Positions 41,637 to 53,116 of a DNA stretch of 64,000 nt are shown here, in pieces. Each line of letters begins with the position of its first letter. Position 1 is the stretch's first letter. The DNA is from Myripristis murdjan (lineage: Eukaryota > Chordata > Actinopteri > Holocentriformes > Holocentridae): positions 2,891,890-2,955,889 of the forward strand of contig NC_043990.1 of NCBI RefSeq assembly GCF_902150065.1, written 5' to 3'. Made by a program: the position numbers and the translations under genes. The notes under the pieces are model-generated. The model was not told the origin of the DNA. It searched no databases and saw nothing but the letters and a program-made list of their open reading frames with translations.

Positions 41637-41964
41637 AGCACATAAACATGATATGAACTGAAATCCTTTACATTAAACTGGAAATGAATAGAGGAAATAT
41701 TTGACAATATTTAAAAGCTTTCTTTTCTATATATAGTATTTTATTTCAAAAAGTGTGGATAAAATAGAGGAAAATCAGATTTTTAAAACATTTTAAAGTA
41801 CTTTTTTTAATTTCTTGAAAGAAAAGTCAAAGTTAAAGTACATTAATTAAAAAGAAGCCATCAGATATAATATTAATTAATTAATTTACACATTTACAAA
41901 ACATCCTGATGAGAGTAATGTGTGTCCCTGTTGGAGTGGGTCAGAGCATTTCCATAGAGAGCCA

Positions 41965-42011
41965 CTTTGCATCAGCAGCACCATGCTCCAGTGCTCTGGG
42001 AGAGTTTATAG
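41965..42011 (+). promoter_or_regulatory. V12 promoter
   Basis: CTTTGCAT 41965-41972, TTTATAG 42005-42011; second upstream ORF at 42052. Confidence 0.75.
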
Positions 42012-42089
42012 TCCTGAGAGTTGAAGACTGGATGACTGACAGCTGTCCTTCATGACAACAGAAGCCCCAGAAATCCTCCTCATCCAAAC

Positions 42090-42599
42090 ATGACTTTGAG
42101 CTCCATCCTCATCTGGACTCTCCTCTGCTGCTGCTTGACAGGTAAAGTCCAGAGAATCAAAGTCCTCTCCTCTATGAAGATCCGTCCCTCTGAAATGAAG
42201 CGGAGAAAAGCATGACGCTGCTTTGTGTTTTTGTCTGTGTGTCCTCAGAGTCCAGAGGCCAGGTCACAGTGACTCAGCCTGGAGCAGGGAGGGCTGCTCT
42301 GGGAGCCTCCGCCACCATCACATGTAAAACCAGCCAGGATGTTTATGTTGGTACTGACTTTGATGATGATGGTAATGAAGTTAATGTAGACCTTCTTTCT
42401 TGGTATCAACAGAGAGATGGAGAAGCTCCTAAGCTGCTCATTTACTATGTTAATACTCGAGAATCAGGGATTCCAGATCGTTTTACAGGCAGTGGATCAG
42501 GGAGTGACTTCACTCTGACCATCAGTGGAGTCCAGGCTGAAGATGCAGCAGTTTACTACTGTCAGAGTGTCCACTATATCAACAGTCAGTTTCTGTTCA
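42090..42599 (+). CDS. Light-chain V segment V12 (family A, long CDR1)
   Basis: Leader exon 42090-42141, V exon 42249-42599. Long acidic CDR1 ([18 protein letters not shown]), close to V1 although V12 is positionally the counterpart of V5. CDR2 YVNTRES, CDR3 [14 protein letters not shown]1 has [16 protein letters not shown], with Gly and Ala where most copies have Val. Open with both cysteines. Confidence 0.94.
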
Positions 42600-42627
42600 C
42601 ACAGTGAAAAAGCGTCGTACAAAAACC
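42600..42627 (+). other. V12 RSS, 12-bp spacer
   Basis: Heptamer 42600-42606, spacer AAAAAGCGTCGT, nonamer 42619-42627. Confidence 0.93.
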
Positions 42628-42705
42628 TCCCTCAGTCAGACTAAACAGAAACTGAAGTGACTGCTGCAGCTGGAAGCTACTGCAGGGACTGATACAGTTC
42701 ACTGA

Positions 42706-42707
<2 letters not shown>

Positions 42708-42744
<37 letters not shown>
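42708..42744. repeat. (CA)n microsatellite after V12
   Basis: CA tract about 100 bp past the heptamer. Confidence 0.95.
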
Positions 42745-42745
<1 letters not shown>

Positions 42746-44300
42746 CACTTTGTAGATGAGACGTTATAATCTTGTTCATAATGTCTCTACCAGTTTACCC
42801 TCTGAACTTCAAACAGCCTCCTCCCACCAGCAGCTGCCTTCCAAAAAGTTGCCTTTCCACAACTTGTTCACACATACAACCTGTATGTGAAACCACTGTG
42901 ACAAACTGGCAAAGATTACAGAGAACTGACCAGGATTAATACTGCTGGGTTAGTTAGCAGATTAGATGATTGGAAGAAGAGTGGTGCTGAAAGGCGGAGC
43001 TGGACATGTGGAGACAGGTGAGCAGGTGAGGTGACAGATGACTGGATGAGGTTTGGTGCAGGAAGGTGGAGACAGGGGAGAGCAGGAGAGGTGAGGCAGA
43101 TGACAGGACTGACACAAGGAGGGCTGGGAATACAGGAAGTGCAGGGAGACAAACACAACCAACAGACACAAAAGGCAAACACAAAAATAGAGTCAGGAGA
43201 TGACTGGTGAACAAAAGAGAAACAGACAAAACTGATCAAAAACCAGGAGATGTGACACCCAGAGTGTTTTCACACATAGAAAAACTCTTTAGCTTTAATA
43301 CTTTTAAATACCATGTATTATTCCTGCAAACAAATCAAACATCTTCATATTTTGTCGACACTGAGTGAGACGATGTCATGTCAATAATAAGATTTAAATG
43401 CATATTTTAGTGTAAACATGATGAACATCTCAGAATATTTTCTCACGGTCTTAGTTGATCATACCTGATTTAAACTACTTTAACTATTTTAGATTCTCTA
43501 AAATTCACAGATAAATATTCTTTGCCTTGTTTGTATGTGTTCAGCTGTGTTTATGTTTGACCTCTGACCTTCTTAAAGTCTGTTTTCCATCCACTGAGCT
43601 GTTCCTTCTCGACCTTCAAGACTGTGATGACTGATTCAGTCCAAACACAAGCACACACTTTCAATCATTTACTTTGCTTAAGTTTTTTTAGAGCAGCCTT
43701 GATAAAATGGATAAAAGTACTATATTGTACACAACAGGTATTCATATTCAGAAAATAGTCAAAGTCTTCAAGCGTCTATTTGAAATGGGGACACATGAAG
43801 GGTGTCCACTGTCACCACTTGGTTCAGGTCTTCAGTGGTTTGTAAAGATCCCTTTTATGTTAAATCCCTGTATGCTGATGACACCCTGCTTTTTATTTTG
43901 GATCCTGGTATATTTTCCCCTCACCATTGCAAACTTGTTTTAATGTTCAAAAGGGGAATCTTCAGTTTTTCATTTCCCTCCGACTTCAGTGACCTTGGCA
44001 ACAGATAGGCATCACTGCTGAACCATGGCAACAGACAAGTTTCACTAGTGAAGATAAATGATGAAAGATGTACCCTCTTGCTATAAACTGACTTTTTCTA
44101 TTCATCAAGCTTTGATTTCTGTGTTATAAAAGTTGTACAGCAGTGACATGATAACAGGAAACATTCTTCAGTCAGCCACAGCAAAAATCAATCAAATTCT
44201 ACCACAATAAAACAACAGAGAAGAAATTCTTGGGGGAAAATGTTATACATATCAAGATAAATAAACAGCTCGATCAACATTTTGTTAAACTGATTAAATC
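42745..44300. other. V12-V13 spacer
   Basis: Holds the dispersed repeat shared with V7-V8 (42895-43250) and the old LINE box KSLYADDTLLFILDPG at about 43860-43915. No gene. Confidence 0.6.
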
Positions 44301-44377
44301 GATCCATTGATTAACAGCCTGATGAGAGTAATGTGTGTCCCTGTTGGAGTGGGTCAGAGCATTTCCATAGAGAGCCA

Positions 44378-44424
44378 CTTTGCATCAGCAGCACCATGCT
44401 CCAGTGCTCTGGGAGAGTTTATAG
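44378..44424 (+). promoter_or_regulatory. V13 promoter
   Basis: CTTTGCAT 44378-44385, TTTATAG 44418-44424; second upstream ORF at 44465. Confidence 0.75.
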
Positions 44425-44502
44425 TCCTGAGAGTTGAAGACTGGATGACTGACAGCTGTCCTTCATGACAACAGAAGCCCCAGAAATCCTCCTCATCCAA
44501 AC

Positions 44503-44975
44503 ATGACTTTGAGCTCCATCCTCATCTGGACTCTCCTCTGCTTCACTCAGGGTGAGGAAAATCATTTTTCTGTGATGTGAAAATCATTTGGAGTGCAGCT
44601 GAGTTTCACCTCAACATCTCATGTCCAGTGTTTCTTCTCTCTCTTCAGGGTCTTTTGGACAAAATGTTGTCTTGACTCAGCCAGCAGCTAAATCAGTACA
44701 GATTGGTCAAACTGTCTCTATTGACTGTAAGGCCAATCCAACAGTTTATCACTACTCTGGCTCACAGTATTACCTGGCTTGGTACCAACAAAAACCTGGA
44801 GAAACTCCTAAACTACTGATCAGACTAACATCAGAGAGATTATCAGGAATTTCCTCCAGATTCACTGGAAGTGGAAGAGGGAATGGAGTCGACTTCACTC
44901 TGACCATCAGTGGAGTCCAGGCTGAAGATGCAGCAGTTTACTACTGTCAAAGTTACCACAGTGGTGGAGTGTTCA
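44503..44975 (+). CDS. Light-chain V segment V13 (family B, only intact member)
   Basis: Leader exon 44503-44551 ([16 protein letters not shown]), V exon 44649-44975 ([15 protein letters not shown]). CDR1 [33 protein letters not shown]3 with the family's two-residue insertion (GSGRGNGVDF), CDR3 QSYHSGGVF. Open with both cysteines, so it is the only usable B-family V in the window. Promoter and leader start are shared with family A, while intron and V exon differ. Confidence 0.93.
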
Positions 44976-45003
44976 CACAGTGAAAAAGCGTTGTACAAAA
45001 ACC
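44976..45003 (+). other. V13 RSS, 12-bp spacer
   Basis: Heptamer 44976-44982, spacer AAAAAGCGTTGT, nonamer 44995-45003. Confidence 0.93.
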
Positions 45004-45075
45004 TCCCTCAGTCAGACTGAACAGAAGTGACTGCTGCAGCTGGAAGCTACTGCAGGGACTGATACAGTTCACTGA

Positions 45076-45077
<2 letters not shown>

Positions 45078-45108
<31 letters not shown>

Positions 45109-45195
45109 GTACACAAAGTACACAAGCGCACACAAGCGCACACACATACACACCCACACACACACAAAGTACACAAGCACACACAAAGCACACAA
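45078..45195. repeat. (CA)n-rich tract after V13
   Basis: Pure CA to 45106, then CA mixed with AAGTACACAAG repeats. Confidence 0.9.
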
Positions 45196-46821
45196 TGACA
45201 TATATAGGACTGGGTTGGTAGGGAGAATTTAGAAATTTGATGATAGCACCATTACAGGATTGCTGCACAATGAAATCTCATCAAAAAGCTCATCATGAAA
45301 ACAGAGAAGTGTCTGTTTCTTTGTGAGCCTTCTAACGCATCTTGAAAGGTCTTCAACAAAAAGGAGTGGAAACCATAAGAGTTTACAGTTTTGTATGATT
45401 GCTTAATCACGATTTTCAAAATAGGGCCCAGATTTTCAAAACCCTACATACCTCAAATCTTGTGCATTCTGAGGTACATTTAAAAATTAAAAATAAAATT
45501 TATACACTAATTTATAAAAACCATCTTATGTTACCATATGAAACACACACATTTCATAAGGCTTAATTATGTTTGAAGCAGTTACACACAGCTGTGTTTA
45601 ACTTAAAACACTTTTAGCAATTCTACTTCTCAGTGATTCGCCTGCTGTAAGTGAAGTACACAGAGAAAGTGCAAATATACAATGTGGTAAATTCACAAAA
45701 CACAAGATCAATAATGCAGACTATTGAAAATATGATTTATTCCTCTTCATATACTCAAAATCAGTCAACACCGACAATCACAACAAAAACATGTCCCAAG
45801 ATTTATGGGTTACAAGTTTGTGGGTTACAGTGATTTTACAACGGCTGAGGCGCGTTCTAAGGCACGAAACCCGAAGAGGTCAAACTTACACTTTACATTC
45901 ATACATTCATACAGTGACTGCGTTGTGTCCCATACCCTTCATAAGTCACCAATATGCTGCATTAAAAATTACAAAAAACAACAGTGCATGTCACCCTAAC
46001 CTACTACCATTATTCACACCGGAGTCGCTAAAGACTCAGTTAGTCAGTTTAATGGTAGCAGTTGGTTATGAATCCAGAACAACTGAAGCCCTAAAAGGCC
46101 ATGTAAGGCCATTTAATCAGTTTCCCTTGGTAATAATTAATGAAACAGCCTGTCTGGTCCTGTGAGAGGGAGGGGACAGAGAAACACTTTTTTGGGTTTC
46201 ATTATGTTTTCTCAAGATCTCGAGTTAATCAGTAAAACAGCATTCTGTTATCCTGTTATTTCTTTTGAAAAGTCGTGTTTTTGCGTCAATACACGACACA
46301 CACACACCATCGTTTCAATGAGCACCAACTATACACTGATCGTAGAAATGAAAAACACTCGTGGCTTTTGTTTTTTCTGTCTGCTGGACAGCAGGTTGCA
46401 ATAAAGTTTTGTCCTACATGTTGTAAACACACACACACACACACACAGGTATCCACAAGTGTAAAGTTTGGATGATGTTTAGGCCTCCCCTAAAAATTCA
46501 GCGATAAAACAACCTGAAAAAGGCGCCACTCTTCAGGAGGTCACGCACCAAAAAGGTTGAGAAGCTCTGGTCAAAGATATAAAACACCAGTACTGTGTTG
46601 ATACTACTTAATACTCCCAGAAGTACTATTAATAATCAGTGACAATATACAGTGTGCAGCACAAGTGTTTGTTTCTGGTTTCAAACTCTGCTGGAATCAG
46701 AGCTGCTCTCCCCACCAGGTACTAACACACTGGTCATACTACGAGTACTATTAGAAAACTAGTAGAACTGAAGCTCAGTAGTGAGAGCACAAATATTATC
46801 ATAAGTAGTTGTAGTACATGT
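45196..46821. other. V13-V14 spacer, unique part
   Basis: After about 45400 the sequence has no counterpart elsewhere in the window. Short open frames near 45790-46165 resemble no family I know. A short CA tract is at 46427-46447. Confidence 0.45.
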
Positions 46822-47443
46822 AGTGCTTTTTTGCAGTAGCAGCAGCAGTAATAGCAGAGGCAGCAGTAATAGCAGAGGCAGCAGTAGCAGAAGGTGCCAC
46901 AGCAGCAGTGGTAGTAGTAGCCTAGTAGTAGTAGTAGTAGCAGGACTGGTAGTGGTAGTGATGGTGGCAGTAACAGTGGTTGTAGTAGTACTACTAGTGG
47001 TAGAAGTGATGGTAGTAGTAGAAGAGAGAGAGGTTGTAGTGGTAGTAGCAGTAGTGGTTGCAGTGGTAGAGGTAGAAGTAGTAGTGGTAGTAGTGGAAGT
47101 AGTAGTGGTGGTAGTTGTGGTAGTAGTAGTAGTAGTAGTAGTAGTGGGGGTGGTAGTAGTAATCGTAGTGGTAGTGGTAGAGGTAGAAGTAGTAGTGGTA
47201 GTAGTAGTAGTGCTGGTGGCAGCAGGTACTAATAGTGGTAGTAGTACTAGTGGTAGTTGTAGTAGTGATAGTAGAGGTAGTAGTAGTGGTGGAAGATGTA
47301 GTAGTAGTGGTAGTAGTAGTGGTGGAGGTGGTAGTAGAGGTAGCAGTTGTAGTGGAGGTGGCAGTAGTAGAGGTAGTAGTAGTAGGAGTAATAGTAGTAG
47401 GAGTAATAGTAGTAGTAGTAGTAGTAGTAGTAGCACCAGCGGT
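46822..47443. repeat. 620-bp imperfect GTA/GTG trinucleotide array
   Basis: Degenerate triplet repeat (AGT, GGT, AGC variants). It generates long spurious frames of Val/Ser on one strand and Thr/Leu on the other; none is a gene. Confidence 0.9.
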
Positions 47444-47739
47444 TTTGGACAGTAATACTAAACAAAAACATCAAAGATAAAGTGTCACACCATTATTGGT
47501 TATGGATCACTCGAGGACTATAATAATGGCAGTTTTATAATGAAATCTAATTATTGTCATTGCTGTAGGGAACCAACAAGTTCAATGCAGTCTCCAACTG
47601 AACCACTAGGTGGCAGTAAAACACCTGACAATGCTTTGCCTCTGACAACTGCATCTGAATGGCGCCGCTGTAAGAAGCTGCACAATTTGCACATACCCAC
47701 ACATGTTTTTGCATGTTTGTTTTGTACCACAAAATCATT

Positions 47740-48055
47740 TTTTTTTTTCTGTTGCTTGACTATTTATGTAATTTTTTTTTTTTTTTTTTTTTTTTTTTCA
47801 ATGGGCACAGTCTCGGTCACAAATGAAAGATCTCACTGGAAACGGGAATGGAACTCGTGTGAAGGTCCTTTGACATGCATTGACGTCCATCCTCCCTGTC
47901 CATCTCCCTGCATGGACTTTCTCACTTTTTTTTTTTTTTTTTTTTTTTTTTGCCTTTCTGCTTTATTTGATAGGCACCGTAGAGAGAGACAGGAAACGGC
48001 CTGTGCTTGGGTTCGAACCCGAGGCTGCTGGTTCTGAGGATCTTTCTCAGATGAT
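47740..48055. repeat. Poly-T tracts and SINE-like fragment
   Basis: Poly-T at 47771-47798 and 47927-47951. GGGTTCGAACCCG at 48009-48021 is a B-box-like palindrome, and AGAGAGACAGGAAACGG precedes it, as in a common fish dispersed repeat. Family not certain. Confidence 0.35.
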
Positions 48056-48640
48056 TCAGCAGTGGGAGAGATTTGATGAAACTGGTCTTTAAGGTTTCTC
48101 CTCCCTCTCTGAGCTCAGTAACCGCGGCACCAGACAGGCATCACTGCTCAACCATGGCAACAGAAAAGTTTCACTGTTAAAAATAAAGGTTGAGAGCCAC
48201 ATGACCTTCAAAGTACCAAGGTTTTACTTACCCACTGAAAAATGTAGTTGACATTTACGCACTGGGGCAAGAATGTGAGGCCATTTAGTCTTTATTATCA
48301 ACATTTTTTTTTGTGTGTGTGCTGAAACCAACATCTCACAATGGTTTACTGTAGTTGTATTTGCCACTGAACGACACCAACAACCAGGTTTCACAACTGA
48401 AAACATGCACCAACTGAATATATTCTGCTTCTACTACAGCAGGCTGTTGAAATTTTGATCAAAGAAAATCTTTATTTTCTATGATCCATTTCCATCGTCT
48501 TTAGTCTTTATTAAGAGCTTTGGAAGACATCAGTTATCACATATAAAACCATCTTGGAAACATATTTAGAATCATCAAACTAAACCAATGGAAATATAAC
48601 TTAGGAATATTATTTATCAGGAGTTTATTGAAAATTATCC
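48056..48640. other. V13-V14 spacer, right part
   Basis: Begins with a short stretch shared with other V upstream flanks (AACCATGGCAACAGA near 48150); the rest has no recognised feature. Confidence 0.4.
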
Positions 48641-48712
48641 ATTGATGAACGTCCTGATGAGAGTAATGTGTGTCCCTGTTGGAGTGGGTCAGAGCATTTC
48701 CATAGAGAGCCA

Positions 48713-48759
48713 CTTTGCATCAGCAGCACCATGCTCCAGTGCTCTGGGAGACTTTATAG
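48713..48759 (+). promoter_or_regulatory. V14 promoter
   Basis: CTTTGCAT 48713-48720, TTTATAG 48753-48759; second upstream ORF at 48800. Confidence 0.75.
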
Positions 48760-48837
48760 TCCTGAGAGTTGAAGACTGGATGACTGACAGCTGTCCTTCA
48801 TGACAACAGAAGCCCCAGAAATCCTCTTCATCCAAAC

Positions 48838-49320
48838 ATGACTTTGAGCTCCATCCTCATCTGGACTCTCCTCTGCTGCTGCTTGACAGGTAAAGTCCAG
48901 AGAATCAAAGTCCTCTCCTCTATGAAGATCTGTCCCTCTGAAATGAAGCGGAGAAATGCATGACGCTGCTTTGTGTTTTTGTCTGTGTGTCCTCAGAGTC
49001 CAGAGGCCAGGTCACAGTGACTCAGCCTGGAGCAGTGAGGGCTGCTCCGGGAGCCTCCGTCACCATCACATGTAAAACCAGCCAGAATGTTTATGCTTCT
49101 GGAAGCACCCATGTTTTATCTTGGTACCAACAGAGAGATGGAGAAACTCATAAACTCCTCATTTACTATGCCAATCGTCGAGCATCAGGGATTCCAGGTC
49201 GTTTTACAGGCAGTGGATCAGGGAGTGACTTCACTCTGACCATCAGTGGAGTCCAGGCTGAAGATGCAGCAGTTTACTACTGTCAGAGTTACCATGAAAT
49301 CAACAGTCAAGCTGTGTTCA
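48838..49320 (+). CDS. Light-chain V segment V14 (family A)
   Basis: Leader exon 48838-48889, V exon 48997-49320. CDR1 [16 protein letters not shown]2 YANRRAS, CDR3 [14 protein letters not shown]2 has [10 protein letters not shown], His replacing a proline kept in every other V here; this may weaken the FR2 turn. Open with both cysteines. Counterpart of V6. Confidence 0.94.
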
Positions 49321-49348
49321 CACAGTGAAAAAGCGTCGTACAAAAACC
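49321..49348 (+). other. V14 RSS, 12-bp spacer
   Basis: Heptamer 49321-49327, spacer AAAAAGCGTCGT, nonamer 49340-49348. Confidence 0.93.
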
Positions 49349-49426
49349 TCCCTCAGTCAGACTGAACAGAAACTGAAGTGACTGCTGCAGCTGGAAGCTA
49401 CTGCAGGGATTGATACAGTTCACTGA

Positions 49427-49429
<3 letters not shown>

Positions 49430-49459
<30 letters not shown>
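49430..49459. repeat. (CA)n microsatellite after V14
   Basis: CA tract; 49460-49970 matches the V6 downstream flank and has no gene. Confidence 0.95.
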
Positions 49460-49462
<3 letters not shown>

Positions 49463-49974
49463 GTGGCAATTTAAATAATTTAACATTTTGTGAATTTTAG
49501 TGTCACATACAGCCACCTCTAACCTCAAAAAGTTCCCCCAAATGCAGAGGACACATGTTTCTGTTCGTGGTGTGATCTCTAACTGTCCTCACTGAAATCC
49601 TCCATTTAAAACAATGGTAGTGAGCTCTGAGCTTCATGTGCCAATTGTGAAAAGGTTTTTTGACTCAGAGTGTCTACACAGGACATCCAGAGGTGAAAGT
49701 GGCTGATACAGTCCAGTACTTTGTACCACTAAAAGATTCAGAGCCAAAACAGGGGAAAGCAGCTCACGAAAATACAACAAATTAAAATCAACACACTAAA
49801 CATATAATAATTTAGTGTACATTAAACACTTGATAATTTTTCATCCTTAAAATATAAAACTGCATCTGTAGGCAATGTTTTGAATCTCTAAGAAGATGAA
49901 AAAAGCTTGCTGGCTCAGTGTCACTCGTGTGTGTGAGGGCATGTGTGTGTGTTTGTTTGTTTGTTAGTGTCCTT

Positions 49975-51540
49975 CTGTGAACATCCCACAATCGCTGCCT
50001 TTTACCTTTTGCCAAATGTCCACAAGGAACCGAAAGACAACCCGCCCGGCAGGCCTGTCATTTCAGCCAATGGCTCCCTGACTGAACCAGCCTCCCAGTA
50101 TATCGACTACTTCATAAAACCCCTGGTCCCATCACTCCCGTCCTACATCAAGGACACCAATCAGGTTCTGAAGAAAACAGATTCCCTCAAAACCATCCAA
50201 TATGATTTTCTGGCCACCTGTGACAAACAATCTCTTTTCTCCAACATTGTACACACAGAGGGTCTCCATGCCATGGAACATTTCCTCAACTAACATGAAC
50301 ATGATCATTTTCATCTGGAAAGGCAGGGAATCGGAAGTTCTACATTTCCATAATTATATGATTTCGATCAGTAACAATATCAAATTGTCCCTATAACACT
50401 CAAAAGACAAAATCAACTTCCTTGACCTCACTATCTTTATAGGAGAGGACCAACAGCTGCACACCTCCATCTACAGGAAAGCCACAGACAGCAACACCAT
50501 CCTACACGCTGACAGCTTCCATCCTCCTCACTTAAAGAAAAACATTCCACAGGGCCAATTCTTACGTCTCAGACACATTTGTGATCAAGATCAGGATTTC
50601 ATGGCACGGTCTCACAACATGGCAGAGAGATTCACTGAACGCAAACAACCCAGCATCATCTCAGAGGCACGCCGGAAAGCCACCACACTGGACAGACACT
50701 CCATGCTGCATGGCACCAAGCCAGCTAGAGAAAACACCAACAAGGTCTGTTTCACCACCACAGACAGCACTTTGGCACCTCAGATCAACAACATCATTAA
50801 ATCTAACTGGAACATCATCACCTGTGACAGCACACTCACCACCCCCATTACCTCCTACAGAAAAGCCCCATCCATCAGGGACAAACTCGTCCACAGTTCT
50901 CTGCCTGCAGACCAGAAACAATCTTGGCTCAGGAGACCAAGGGGCAACTGCAGGTGTGGTAGCTGCAATCACTGTAACAACATCACACACACACAAACAT
51001 TCATGGACCCGAGAACAAACCATACCTACCAACACAGACACTTCTTCAACTGCAATACCACCTTTATTGTAGATCGCCTCACCTGCCCCTGTGGATGTTT
51101 TCACATCGGCTGCACTAAACACAGACTCAAGGATCGCCTCAGTGAACACAAATACACCATCAGAACAAATAACCCGGACTACCCCATGGCCAGGCACTTT
51201 TATGAATCCCACAACAGCAATGAGTCCCTGCTCAGAGTAGAGGGGATTGAACATATCCCCTTGACCACAAGAGGGGGTGATCGCCTCCAGAAACTTCTCC
51301 AGACAGAGACTTTATGGATTTTTAAATTTGATGCCATGACATTTCCTGTCTTAATTGAAGAAATAGACTCTAGACCTTTTCTATGAAACACTTTGTCCCA
51401 TACCTATACTCACATTCACACATACATACGTACATACATATATATGTTTTTTTTTTCCATTACTACCCTCACCTAAAATACTTTATTTTGCATTTTATTG
51501 CATTTTATTTTTCCAACCGGAAGCACCCAACTCTTCTCAC
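49975..51540 (+). mobile_element. Penelope-like retroelement fossil, copy 2
   Basis: Reverse-transcriptase part (AAFYLLPNVHKEPKD, RPVISANGSLTEPASQYIDYF) followed without the 1.2-kb insertion by the GIY-YIG-like part (LTCPCGCFHIGCTKHRLKDR, YPMARHFYESHN). Broken and 5'-truncated. The hammerhead-like motif of copy 1 is not found here. The flanks match copy 1, showing block duplication rather than two insertions. Confidence 0.85.
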
Positions 51541-51952
51541 AATGTTTTGAATCTATTTCAAGCTGACAAGGTCCAAACCCAATCATGTGATATAATTATG
51601 AAGTTCAGGTTTTCCTCTTGAAGGCACATCAGGAGGATCAGTTCAGAGCAGATGGAAATATTTTTCTGACATTAATAAATCAAAGCATACTGAGTACATA
51701 AGACTTCTCAAGACAGAGTAAATGACAAAAACATCACAATGAATTACAATGGAAAAATTTCAATGTTAAATGTGAACGAAAAATAGATGAATAAAAATGC
51801 CATTGAAATCAAGTGTGCAATAAATATATTTTCTGCACTGATGAGAGTGTGGGAGTGCTCTCTTCCAGGATGACAACACCCCCATACTTTTATTAAGACC
51901 TTTTATTAATCTCATGTACATGAGGATCATTTAAATAGTCAGTGCTCCCAGC

Positions 51953-51991
<39 letters not shown>

Positions 51992-52300
51992 ATCAGCATA
52001 GAAAGATTAAATGAATATAAATAGTTTACATTATATTGGAAATAAAAGAGGCAAATTTACTTATTAGTATATATAATTTATTATTAGTAGTAGTAGTATT
52101 AGTTAAGATTTTATTGAATTTCAAGAAGAGGAAGTAAAATAGAAGAAGACCAGATTTTTAATGCATTTTCAGGTACAATTTGGCTTTTGGTTTTGTTGAA
52201 AGAAAGGTCAAAATAAATCTACACAACTGTGATGGGTTATTTTGGACATTTTGAAAAGAAACCATCAGGTACATAGTAAACTAATATCAATATAAAAACA
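51541..52300. other. Spacer before V15 with relic C-family V promoter region
   Basis: Equivalent to 25831-26600, including the TG tract (51957-51990) that belongs upstream of C-family V genes. No V is attached. Confidence 0.5.
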
Positions 52301-52361
52301 TCCTGATGAGAGTAATGTGAGTCCCTGTTGGAGTGGGTCAGAGCATTTCCTTAGAGAGCCA

Positions 52362-52408
52362 CTTTGCATCAGCAGCACCATGCTCCAGTGCTCTGGGAGA
52401 GTTTATAG
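52362..52408 (+). promoter_or_regulatory. V15 promoter
   Basis: CTTTGCAT 52362-52369, TTTATAG 52402-52408; second upstream ORF at 52449. Confidence 0.75.
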
Positions 52409-52486
52409 TCCTGAGAGTTGAAGACTGGATGACTGACAGCTGTCCTTCATGACAACAGAAGCCCCAGAAATCCTCCTCATCCAAAC

Positions 52487-52960
52487 ATGACTTTGAGCTC
52501 CATCCTCATCTGGACTCTCCTCTGCTGCTGCTTGACAGGTAAAGTCCAGAGAATCAAAGTCCTCTCCTCTATGAAGATCCGTCCCTCTGAAATGAAGCGG
52601 AGAAAAGCATGACGCTGCTTTGTGTTTTTGTCTGTGTGTCCTCAGAGTCCAGAGGCCAGGTCACAGTGACTCAGCCTGGAGCAGTGAGCGCTGCTCTGGG
52701 AGCCTCCGCCACCATCACATGTAAAACCAGCCAGGATGTTGGAACTTGTTACGGGAACCCGTGTATGTGCTGGTACCAACAGAAAGATGGAGAAACTCCT
52801 AAACTGCTCATTTATGAGGCTAATACTCGAGCATCAGGGATTCCAGGTCGTTTTACAGGCAGTGGATCAGGGCGTGATTTCGCTCTGACCATCAGTGGAG
52901 TCCAGGCTGAAGATGCAGCAGTTTACTACTGCCAGAGTTACCACAGTGGTGGAGTGTTCA
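52487..52960 (+). CDS. Light-chain V segment V15 (family A, cysteine-rich CDR1)
   Basis: Leader exon 52487-52538, V exon 52646-52960. CDR1 is [14 protein letters not shown]: three cysteines in Cys-x4-Cys-x-Cys, the last directly before the core Trp. This is besides the two domain cysteines (ITCKTS, YYCQS), giving an odd total of five. CDR2 EANTRAS, FR3 [17 protein letters not shown]3 QSYHSGGVF. The frame is open and promoter, splice sites and RSS are normal, so it looks usable. The CDR3 also contains an internal CACAGTG. Confidence 0.94.
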
Positions 52961-52988
52961 CACAGTGAAAAAGCGTCGTACAAAAACC
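52961..52988 (+). other. V15 RSS, 12-bp spacer
   Basis: Heptamer 52961-52967, spacer AAAAAGCGTCGT, nonamer 52980-52988. Confidence 0.93.
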
Positions 52989-53068
52989 TTCCTCAGTCAG
53001 ACTGAACAGAAACTGAAGTGACTGCTGCAGCTGGAAGCTACTGCAGGGACTGATACAGTTCACTGAGG

Positions 53069-53078
53069 ACACACACAC

Positions 53079-53115
<37 letters not shown>
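53069..53115. repeat. (CA)n microsatellite after V15, split by an insertion
   Basis: CA tract passing into TATATA; it resumes at 54052-54084 on the other side of the insertion. Confidence 0.9.

Positions 53116-53116
<1 letters not shown>

Noticed and set aside
46759-47455. Long open frames of 210-225 codons on both strands
   Set aside because: They consist of Leu/Thr or Val/Ser runs from a triplet microsatellite; no protein signal.
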